Below are positions 25,266 through 31,624 of a DNA stretch of 39,045 nt, in pieces (position 1 is the stretch's first letter; the number at the start of each line of letters is the position of its first letter). The translations under genes and the position numbers were made by a program. The stretch is from JAKQHY01 sp034429475 (GTDB lineage: Bacteria; Chloroflexota; Anaerolineae; B4-G1; SLSP01). The notes beneath the pieces were generated by a model. That model ran no database searches. It saw nothing but the letters and a program-made list of their open reading frames with translations, and had not been told where the DNA came from. The stretch lies in the NCBI GenBank assembly GCA_034429475.1, contig DAOUGD010000077.1:1-39045 (forward strand), read 5' to 3'.

Positions 25266-26195
25266 ATGGACTTGCAAACTTTCCAGACTTTACCGACAGA
25301 AGAGGTCGCGCGGCTTGTCCACGAGGCGGGCGCCAAGGTGTGCGTCTTCCCGGTCAAGGGGACGCGGCGCTGGTTTGCGCTGGAATATCCGTCGCCCGAG
25401 CCGGCGGATTATGCGGCAGCCTACCTTGACGCTGTGTTTGGAAAGCACATTGACGTTTATGGCCTGTGTTTCGCGCATGGCATCGAGACGCTCTTGACGC
25501 CTTCGTTTGACTTGCCTTTGATGGAGCGCGGCGATGCCTACATGCGGATGGCGGCGGAGGGTTTGGCGTCCCTGGCGCGGCATCCCGACTTCTTGAACTT
25601 TTACGAAGCGCACAATGTCCGTGTGCGCTTCTACGGCGACTACCGCAAGTTTTTAGCGCCCACCCCGTATGCGTATCTCATTGAGTTGTTCGACGATCTG
25701 ATGGCCCGCACTTGCGTACACACCCGGCATCGCCTTTTCTTTGGTTTGTTTGTCCACGACGCGACGGAGACGACGGCGGCGTTGGCCGTGCAGTATTATC
25801 AACAGCACGGCGTCGTCCCCGACCGGCGCGCGCTGGTCGAGCAGTATTACGGCGAGTACGTGGATCCGGTAAATATTTTCATCGGCTTCTCCAAACTGCG
25901 CGCGTTTGATATGCCGTTGCTGGCGTCGGGGAAAACGGACTTGTATTTTACCGTCAGCCCCTCTCTGTACCTGACCGAGGCACAGTTGCGGGCGATTTTG
26001 TACGATCATCTGTATACCCGCCGCCAATCCACACAGCGCGATTACGCAGCCCTGTCGCCGGACGACCTGACCGCGATGAAAGCCTTCTACACGCAAGCCA
26101 TCGGCCAGACGCTCGGCGTTGGCGTGTGGGATGACGCCTGGCAGTGTTGGTATCCGGTGATTGGAAATCAGAAATCAGAAATGAGTAACGAGTAA
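25266..26195 (+). CDS. Rv3378c-like diterpene synthase/transferase (tuberculosinol or kolavelool synthase family)
   Basis: A 309-residue protein with a cis-prenyltransferase-like fold. Rv3378c of Mycobacterium tuberculosis turns tuberculosinyl diphosphate into tuberculosinol or tuberculosinyl adenosine, and a Herpetosiphon homologue makes kolavelool. Matching blocks, compared from memory, are GTRRWFALE (residues 32-40), HGIETLLTPSFD, FYGDYRKFL, HRLFFGLFVHDA, YYGEYVDPVNIFIGF and SGKTDLYFTVSPSLYLTEAQ. The catalytic Asp34 of Rv3378c is replaced here by Lys31 (PVKGTRRW instead of PFDGTRRW), so the chemistry may differ. The class II cyclase that would supply its substrate is the next gene. The last ~10 residues (NQKSEMSNE) are encoded by a heptamer array. 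ATG lies next to a repeat with no clear ribosome site. Confidence 0.87.
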   Translation: MDLQTFQTLPTEEVARLVHEAGAKVCVFPVKGTRRWFALEYPSPEPADYAAAYLDAVFGKHIDVYGLCFAHGIETLLTPSFDLPLMERGDAYMRMAAEGLASLARHPDFLNFYEAHNVRVRFYGDYRKFLAPTPYAYLIELFDDLMARTCVHTRHRLFFGLFVHDATETTAALAVQYYQQHGVVPDRRALVEQYYGEYVDPVNIFIGFSKLRAFDMPLLASGKTDLYFTVSPSLYLTEAQLRAILYDHLYTRRQSTQRDYAALSPDDLTAMKAFYTQAIGQTLGVGVWDDAWQCWYPVIGNQKSEMSNE

Positions 26196-26249
26196 CAAGT
26201 GGTCTGTTACCTATTACCCATTACCCATTACTCATTACCCATTACTCCC
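26164..26249. repeat. Heptamer array (GAGTAAC / TTACCCA units), inverted halves
   Basis: AATCAGAA and GAGTAAC units on the left are followed by ATTACCC/ATTACTC units on the right, so the halves are partly complementary. The left half codes the C-terminal tail and stop of the diterpene synthase-like gene. The block ends just before the AAGAGGAA ribosome site of the cyclase gene. Confidence 0.88.
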
Positions 26250-26266
26250 TAAAGAGGAATTGCCCA

Positions 26267-27742
26267 ATGAATCTGCGCGACGAAGTCCATGATCTTCTGA
26301 GAAAAATTGGCCCCGGCCAGATGATGACGACGGCTTACGATACGGCCTGGGTGGGGCGGTTGATTGAATTGGGGGATCCTCTCGGCCACCGGGCGCTGGA
26401 TTGGCTGCGGGAGCACCAACTGGCGGATGGTTCGTGGGGCGCGGAATACCCGGTCTATCATCACGACCGCGTGATCTGTACTCTGGCCGCGATGAACGCC
26501 CTGGCCCGGCGCGGTCGTCCGGCCGACCGGGAGCGGTTGCGCCGCGCGGAAACAGCGTTGGAACAGCACATTAAGGAGTTACAGTCAGACCCGGCCGGCG
26601 AGACCATCGGCTTTGAGATGATCGTGCCAACTTTGCTCCGCGAGGCCAAGACTCTGGGCGCGCTGCACCGTGATGAATTGGACGTCATCAATGCCCTGGC
26701 CCCGCGCCGCGCTGCGAAGCTGGCCATGTTGCCCAAGAAGATGATCAGCCGCTACGTCACGGTGGCCTTCTCGGCGGAGATGGCCGGGCCGGATGGCGTG
26801 GATCTGTTGGACGTGGACCACTTGCAGGAAAGCGACGGTTCCATCAGTTACAGCCCCTCGGCGACGGCCTTTTACGCGCTGCACGTGCGCCCCAACGACC
26901 GCGCTGCGCTCGAGTATCTGCGCCGGGTCGCGCCGGAAGGGAAGGCGCCGAATGTCTCCACATTTGATGTGTTCGAGCAGGCGTGGACTTTGTGGAATTT
27001 GTCTCTAACGGGTGGGTTAGATGCCGAGATTTTAGAGCTATGCCAACCCCACCTGGATTTCTTACAAAATGCCTGGGTCCCGGGAAGTGGGGCTGGGTTT
27101 GCAGCCAATTATGCGCCGAAAGATGGTGATGAAACTAGCCTGGTTTATGAAGTGTTAAACAGTTTCGACCGAAAAGTAGATACTGAAGCGGTATTGAGTT
27201 ATGAGGAACCTTACTATTTTCGTTGTTTTGCATTGGAATCCAATCCTTCTGTTAGTGCTAATGTTCATGTGTTGAGCGCGTTACGGCAAGGTGGCTTTGA
27301 GGTGAGCCACCCGGCGATAGAGAAGATTATTACTTTTTTGGGTGTAGGTCGAGTACAGAGACCTTTCTGGTTTGACAAATGGCACGCTTCTCCTTACTAT
27401 GTAACAGCCCATGCTATTATTGCCTGTGCAGGATATCACGATACCCTGGCACAAGCTGCGGTGCAATGGCTATTGAACACGCAGCGCAAAGACGGTTCCT
27501 GGGGATATTATATGCCCACGGCTGAAGAAACAGCGTATTGTTTGCAAGCATTGACCGTCTGGCATCAGCATAGTGGAAACATTCCCTATGAAGTCTTCTT
27601 GCGCGGGGGGGAGTGGCTGCGGGAAAATATGGCTCCTCCTTACTTCCCTTTGTGGATCGGTAAGTGCCTTTACTGCCCGGAACTGGTGGTGCGTTCTAGC
27701 ATTTTGAGCGCGTTACTTTTGGTGGATGGAGTATTAGAATGA
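26267..27742 (+). CDS. Class II diterpene cyclase (halimadienyl/kolavenyl diphosphate synthase-like, Rv3377c family)
   Basis: A 491-residue cytosolic cyclase expected to protonate geranylgeranyl diphosphate and form a bicyclic diphosphate. Blocks shared with Rv3377c (from memory) include TAYDTAW (residues 22-28), ADGSWGAEYP, LDVDHLQESDGSISYSPSA, NVHVLSALRQGGF, DKWHASPYYVTAHAI, NTQRKDGSWGYY and EETAYCLQAL. The acid motif that corresponds to DxDD (DCDTT in Rv3377c) reads DGDET, Asp286 to Thr290, so the central Asp288 is kept and Glu follows. Length is normal. AAGAGGAA precedes ATG. The first half is GC-rich while the part after about 26,980 is AT-rich, hinting at recombination. It overlaps the histidine kinase start by 4 bp. 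No GGPP synthase is in the window. Confidence 0.9.
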   Translation: MNLRDEVHDLLRKIGPGQMMTTAYDTAWVGRLIELGDPLGHRALDWLREHQLADGSWGAEYPVYHHDRVICTLAAMNALARRGRPADRERLRRAETALEQHIKELQSDPAGETIGFEMIVPTLLREAKTLGALHRDELDVINALAPRRAAKLAMLPKKMISRYVTVAFSAEMAGPDGVDLLDVDHLQESDGSISYSPSATAFYALHVRPNDRAALEYLRRVAPEGKAPNVSTFDVFEQAWTLWNLSLTGGLDAEILELCQPHLDFLQNAWVPGSGAGFAANYAPKDGDETSLVYEVLNSFDRKVDTEAVLSYEEPYYFRCFALESNPSVSANVHVLSALRQGGFEVSHPAIEKIITFLGVGRVQRPFWFDKWHASPYYVTAHAIIACAGYHDTLAQAAVQWLLNTQRKDGSWGYYMPTAEETAYCLQALTVWHQHSGNIPYEVFLRGGEWLRENMAPPYFPLWIGKCLYCPELVVRSSILSALLLVDGVLE

Positions 27743-29091
27743 AGATGAAGTTATTTGATATTCCTTCTTTGGACCCGGATGATGTGCGCCGGCGTAAATT
27801 GCTCAATATTATGCTTATAGGCGGTCTAATTTGTGCTGTGCTGGCTCTCCTTTTCGCCCTTTACAGCGACCTGACCAATTCTACCGGCCAAGACAGCATC
27901 ATCTCACTCTATCGAATGGGCGGTTTTATTCTGGCTGGCATCCTTCTCTGCTTCTTCATCAACCGCTACGGTCCAAGTTGGCTGGCCAGCAGCCTCTTCC
28001 TGGTGTTGCTGGTAGGTGTCATGGGGTATGCCATGCCGGCGGAATTGTTGATTGGCAGCGGCCTGTTCTTTCTGACCATCCCGGTGTTAATGGCCAGTGT
28101 GGTGCTAAGGGCCTGGGGTAGTTTTGTTTTCGCGGCTATTTGTGGTGTGATGGTGTCCCTCGTAGAATTTGCTGCTCAGGGCGATGTCCCTATTCCTTCC
28201 ATCGCCGGCTTCTTCATTATGGCCACCGTCTCCTGGCTCTCCGCCCGCTCCCTCGAGGGCGCCCTGAAAGACCTGCGCGTCCTCAACGCTGAACTGGAGC
28301 AGCGCGTGAAAGACCGCACCGCCGAGTTGCAGCAGGCGAATCTGGAATTGACCGAGGCCTATGAGAAACTTAAGGAACTGGATCGCCTCAAGTCGCGCTT
28401 TGTCTCGATGGTCTCGCACGAACTACGCACGCCGCTCAACGCTATCCAGGGCTTTACGGAGATGATCGAGTCGGGTCTCTATGGCCCGGTAAGCCCAGGG
28501 CAGCAAAATGCCCTGGATCGTATCCGGGCCAACGACCAACGGCTGCTCAGCCTGGTCAATGACCTGCTGGATCAGGCGCGTATGGAAGCCGGGCAGCTTT
28601 CTCTCCACTTTGCACCGTTCTCTCCTATCGGCTTAGTCAGCGATATGGAGGCCACGATGCGGGTGTTGACCGAAGCCAAAGGGTTGTATTTGAAGACGGA
28701 GATCTCCCCAGATATGCCGCAGTCCATGTCGGGGGATAGTAAACGTCTGCACCAAATCCTGGTTAACCTGGTTAGCAACGCGATAAAATTCACCAAACAG
28801 GGTGGGATTACGGTGCGACTGTACTGTCCCGACGCCGCCCATTGGGCGATAGACGTCGCCGACACCGGGCCGGGTATCCCCGAAGAGGCCCAAACGTATA
28901 TCTTCGAGCCATTCCGCCAGATAGACGGCTCTGCCACACGGGAGCACAAAGGCTTTGGTCTGGGCCTGGCGATTGTTAAACAACTAGTCGAATTGATGGG
29001 CGGCGACGTGCGCATCAACAGTGAATTGGGTCGGGGCAGCACTTTTATTGTCACCGTGCCCAGCGTTCCCCCCCAACAGGAGAAACATTAG
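27739..29091 (+). CDS. Membrane histidine kinase
   Basis: A 450-residue sensor kinase. About five or six hydrophobic segments occupy residues 20-165, with no large external domain, so it may sense a membrane or lipid signal. A coiled coil (residues about 180-215, with ELEQRVKDRTAELQ) leads to the HisKA domain, SHELRTPLNAIQGF with phospho-acceptor His227. The ATPase has the N box NLVSNAIKFT, the G1 box VADTGPGIPEE, an F box (FEPFRQ) and the G2 box GFGLGLAIVKQL. All key residues are present. The ATG overlaps the cyclase stop by four bases (ATGA), so translation is probably coupled. The two following response regulators are likely partners. The signal is unknown. Confidence 0.9.
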   Translation: MKMKLFDIPSLDPDDVRRRKLLNIMLIGGLICAVLALLFALYSDLTNSTGQDSIISLYRMGGFILAGILLCFFINRYGPSWLASSLFLVLLVGVMGYAMPAELLIGSGLFFLTIPVLMASVVLRAWGSFVFAAICGVMVSLVEFAAQGDVPIPSIAGFFIMATVSWLSARSLEGALKDLRVLNAELEQRVKDRTAELQQANLELTEAYEKLKELDRLKSRFVSMVSHELRTPLNAIQGFTEMIESGLYGPVSPGQQNALDRIRANDQRLLSLVNDLLDQARMEAGQLSLHFAPFSPIGLVSDMEATMRVLTEAKGLYLKTEISPDMPQSMSGDSKRLHQILVNLVSNAIKFTKQGGITVRLYCPDAAHWAIDVADTGPGIPEEAQTYIFEPFRQIDGSATREHKGFGLGLAIVKQLVELMGGDVRINSELGRGSTFIVTVPSVPPQQEKH

Positions 29092-29092
29092 G

Positions 29093-29464
29093 ATGATCAA
29101 CAAACTCGTACTGGTGGTTGAGGACGACCCGGATTCCAGTCTGCTCTTCCACGAGGTGTTGCGGATGGCCGATTTTGACGTTGAGGTCGCTGTTAATGGC
29201 GCTATCGCTATTCAACGTCTCCAGGAAATGGTCCCGGCGGTGGTGGTGCTGGACTTGCACTTGCCCATTGTTGGCGGCATTCGCGTCTTACAACACATTC
29301 GCAGTGACCCGCGCTTGGCGCAGACCCGTGTGCTTGTCGCTACGGCCAATGATCGCCTCGTGAGCGAAGTGGAATCCCAGGCTGATGTAGTATTGATCAA
29401 ACCTATCGGCATTAACAAGTTTCGCCAGGTGGTACAACAGTTGGCCCAGCACGATCCCGAATAA
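29093..29464 (+). CDS. Single-domain response regulator 1
   Basis: 123 residues forming one receiver domain: acidic pocket VVEDDPD (Asp11, Asp12), phospho-acceptor Asp54 in VVVLDLHLP, and Lys in VLIKPIG. There is no output domain. ATG at 29093 is chosen for the AGGAG about 10 bases upstream; the open frame extends upstream into the kinase gene but there it is only a shadow. It starts one base after the kinase stop. It may act by binding a partner or as a phosphate relay between the kinase and another protein. Confidence 0.88.
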   Translation: MINKLVLVVEDDPDSSLLFHEVLRMADFDVEVAVNGAIAIQRLQEMVPAVVVLDLHLPIVGGIRVLQHIRSDPRLAQTRVLVATANDRLVSEVESQADVVLIKPIGINKFRQVVQQLAQHDPE

Positions 29465-29537
29465 CTTGTCATTATGGCTTATTCGGTTAAACTAATTTCC
29501 ATTCATTGTGTTACGCGCCTGGGCAAGGAGCATGGAC

Positions 29538-29912
29538 ATGAACTCAAGATTTGCACTCGTGATTGAAGATGAGCCCGATCTGGCAACCATTTATTCCGAG
29601 GCGTTGAAGGCCGGTGGTTTTGAGACCGAGATCATAGATGATGGCGCCATCGCCGTGCAACGCCTCAAGGAAGTCATCCCGATGGTGGTGATCCTGGATC
29701 TGAACCTGCCCCATGTGGCCGGCACTGACATTCTGATGCAAATTCGCGCCGACGACCGCTTGGAAAAGACGCAGGTGGTGATCACGACGGCGGACGCCGC
29801 CACGGCGGAAATGTTGGGCGACATCGCTGACCTGGTGCTGCTCAAGCCGGTCAGCTTTATGCAACTGCGGATGATGGCCGAGCGTCTCGCGTTCTCAGTA
29901 GAAGCTAACTGA
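29538..29912 (+). CDS. Single-domain response regulator 2
   Basis: 124 residues, again a receiver domain alone: VIEDEPDLA acidic pocket, Asp54 in VVILDLNLPHVAG, Lys in VLLKPVS. It is clearly a paralogue of the preceding regulator (both have DGAIAVQRLKE / NGAIAIQRLQE). ATG at 29538 has AAGGAG at 29525-29530; ATG at 29532 is too close to that site. The -35 box of the pheST promoter begins eight bases after its stop, so this gene ends the long plus-strand run. Confidence 0.88.
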   Translation: MNSRFALVIEDEPDLATIYSEALKAGGFETEIIDDGAIAVQRLKEVIPMVVILDLNLPHVAGTDILMQIRADDRLEKTQVVITTADAATAEMLGDIADLVLLKPVSFMQLRMMAERLAFSVEAN

Positions 29913-29919
29913 TTCCTTC

Positions 29920-29947
29920 TTGACAATTACCTGAGCCTGGGCATAAT
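29920..29947 (+). promoter_or_regulatory. Sigma-70-type promoter of the pheST T-box transcript
   Basis: TTGACA (29920-29925), a 16-base spacer and CATAAT (29942-29947) give a near-consensus promoter with the expected start near 29954, just before the T-box leader. Confidence 0.8.
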
Positions 29948-30092
29948 AGACCTAAAGTGACTTGTAAAAGGCCGTGACGGGGAAAAGTACGTGGCGTGAA
30001 ACTGACAGGGATGTGCAGCCAAAGACTGAGAGCCGCACCCAGTGAATGTCCACCGAAGTTCGCCCCAGAGCCGACTGTTGAACAGGAGAAGT

Positions 30093-30175
30093 AGGGAGTA
30101 AGAAGTAAGAAGTAAGGAGTAAGAAGTAAAACACCCACTTCACTCATTACTCATTACTCATCACTTATTATTTCT
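30093..30175. repeat. Heptamer repeat block inside the T-box leader
   Basis: Left half: TAAGAAG/TAAGGAG units. Right half: TCATTAC units and variants. The halves are partly complementary and can form a long, imperfect hairpin. The block lies between the specifier stem and the conserved 3' part of the leader. Confidence 0.88.
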
Positions 30176-30286
30176 TAGTAGACAGCTCCGTCCGCCCCAC
30201 GTTATCCGGGCCATCCATCACCAGCAATGGCTGTGGAGATAAGAGGATCTGCGTGTGCAGGTCAAGCAAGGTGGTACCACGGGAGC

Positions 30287-30322
30287 AACGCTCTCGTCCT
30301 CGCAAAGGACGAGAGCGTTTTG
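30287..30322 (+). terminator. T-box-controlled intrinsic terminator before pheS
   Basis: AACGCTCTCGTCCT (30287-30300) pairs with AGGACGAGAGCGTT (30306-30319) around the loop CGCAA, then TTGTTTT. The 5' side overlaps the region that would join the antiterminator, as expected of a T-box switch. Confidence 0.92.
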
Positions 30323-30331
30323 TTTTATAGG

Positions 30332-30400
30332 AAGAAATAAGTAATGGGAAATGAGAAATGAGTTCAAGAAATCATTTCTCATTACTCTTTACTCATTACC
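30332..30400. repeat. Inverted heptamer-type repeat before pheS
   Basis: AAATAAGTAATGGGAAATGA and GAAATGAG on the left answer CATTTCTCATTACTC and TTTACTCATTACC on the right, making a hairpin-forming block. It lies between the T-box terminator and the pheS ribosome site (AGGAGGAG). Confidence 0.85.
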
Positions 30401-30416
30401 CTAACAGGAGGAGACC

Positions 30417-31460
30417 ATGACTTTATTTGACGAACTGGAACACATCTATCAAGACGCTTTGACCCGGTTGGCGGCCGTCGCGGACAGCAGCGCGCTCGAA
30501 GCCTGGTATGCCGATGCGCTTGGACGCAAGGGCGCGGTCACGCTCCAGACCCGCGCCGTGGGGCAGTTGCCCAAGGAAGAGCGGCCGGCGTTCGGACAAC
30601 GCGCCAACGAGGTCAAGCAGGCGTTGGAAACGGCCTACGCTGCTCGCGCCGAGGCCATCAAGCAGGAAGAACTGCTGCGCGACCTTGAGGCCGGCGCCGT
30701 GGACGTGACGCTGCCGGGCCGCCCGCTCGCGCCGGGCCACCTGCACCTGACCACGCAATCCTTGCGGCAGCTCTACAGCATCTTCGCGCTGATGGGTTTC
30801 GAGGTCTACGAAGCGCCCGACGTGGAGTTGGAGGCTTACAACTTTGACTTGCTCAACATCCCGGAATACCACCCCGCCCGCGATATGTGGGACACCTTCT
30901 GGGTCAAGGGCCTGGACGCGGAAGCGCGGCTGCTCCTGCGCACCCACACGTCGCCGGGGCAGATGCGCGCGATGAAGGAGCGCTGCCCGGAACCGATCCG
31001 CGTGGTCTTGCCCGGCAAGTGCTACCGCTACGAGCAGATCACCGCCCGTGCAGAGCATCAATTCTACCAACTGGAAGGGTTGGCCGTCGGCCACACCATC
31101 ACGCTGACCGACCTGATCGGCACGGTGACGCAGTTCGCGCGGCTGTTCTACGGCCCGGATCGCCAGATGCGCGTGCGCAGCTCCTACTTCCCCTTCACCG
31201 AGCCGAGCATCGAGGTGGACACCACCTGCACGCTCTGCGGCGGCAAGGGCTGCCGCATCTGCAAGTACACCGGCTGGATCGAGATCGCCGGCGCGGGGAT
31301 GGTTCACCCCGTCGTCCTGCAAAACGGTGGCTACGATCCCGCCGAGTGGAGCGGCTTCGCCTTCGGCTTCGGCGTCGAGCGTCCATCTCTGACGAAGTAC
31401 GGCGTCAACGACATCCGCATGTTCTATGGGAATGACCTGCGGTTTTTGCGGCAATTTTAG
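30417..31460 (+). CDS. pheS: Phenylalanyl-tRNA synthetase alpha subunit
   Basis: 347 residues, normal for bacterial PheS. With PheT it forms the cytosolic alpha2-beta2 enzyme that charges tRNA-Phe. An N-terminal coiled-coil arm (about residues 1-90) contacts the tRNA. The class II core includes the motif 2 region CYRYEQITARAEHQFYQLEG and the motif 3 region FAFGFGVERPSLTKYGV near the end. A Cys-rich segment CTLCGGKGCRICKYTGW, seen in many bacterial PheS proteins, precedes IAGAGMVHPVVL. AGGAGGAG lies just before ATG. Control is by the T-box leader upstream. The gap to pheT is unusually long (164 bp) and holds an inverted repeat. Confidence 0.97.
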   Translation: MTLFDELEHIYQDALTRLAAVADSSALEAWYADALGRKGAVTLQTRAVGQLPKEERPAFGQRANEVKQALETAYAARAEAIKQEELLRDLEAGAVDVTLPGRPLAPGHLHLTTQSLRQLYSIFALMGFEVYEAPDVELEAYNFDLLNIPEYHPARDMWDTFWVKGLDAEARLLLRTHTSPGQMRAMKERCPEPIRVVLPGKCYRYEQITARAEHQFYQLEGLAVGHTITLTDLIGTVTQFARLFYGPDRQMRVRSSYFPFTEPSIEVDTTCTLCGGKGCRICKYTGWIEIAGAGMVHPVVLQNGGYDPAEWSGFAFGFGVERPSLTKYGVNDIRMFYGNDLRFLRQF

Positions 31461-31506
31461 GGCTGAGGATCGGTAGAGTTGTTCCGCAATAATGAAAAGA
31501 AAATTA

Positions 31507-31568
31507 GGACGCAGATTTTCGCCGATTCACGCAGATAATTTTTTTAAAATCAGCGTTTATCTGCGTCC
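31507..31568. repeat. Inverted repeat between pheS and pheT
   Basis: GGACGCAGAT (31507-31516) and its exact reverse complement ATCTGCGTCC (31559-31568) bracket a partly complementary interior with an ACGCAGAT copy and a T7 run. A second small hairpin, CTTATTC/GAATAAG, is at 31584-31599. The remaining gap shows no gene. Confidence 0.85.
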
Positions 31569-31624
31569 AACATCTCTTCACAGCTTATTCAGGAATAAGT
31601 CTGGTAATTAGGGAGACACAAACA

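Larger units (their letters stand above)
29954..30322 (+). promoter_or_regulatory. T-box riboswitch leader for phenylalanyl-tRNA synthetase
   Basis: The leader senses uncharged tRNA-Phe and lets transcription continue into pheST. The specifier loop can be read directly: GGGG (29979-29982) pairs with CCCC (30063-30066) and GTGG (29991-29994) pairs with CCAC (30050-30053). Between them are AGTA (29986-29989) on the 5' side and GAAGTTCG on the 3' side, with the Phe codon TTC at 30059-30061. The antiterminator bulge TGGTACC is at 30272-30278; the T after TGG pairs with discriminator A73 of tRNA-Phe. An intrinsic terminator follows at 30287-30319. Unusually, a heptamer repeat block (30093-30175) lies between stem I and the antiterminator. 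Confidence 0.92.

Noticed and set aside
29941..30070. tRNA-like gene in the region before pheS
   Set aside because: The stems belong to the T-box specifier domain; there is no T-loop GTTCRA or acceptor stem pairing of tRNA form.
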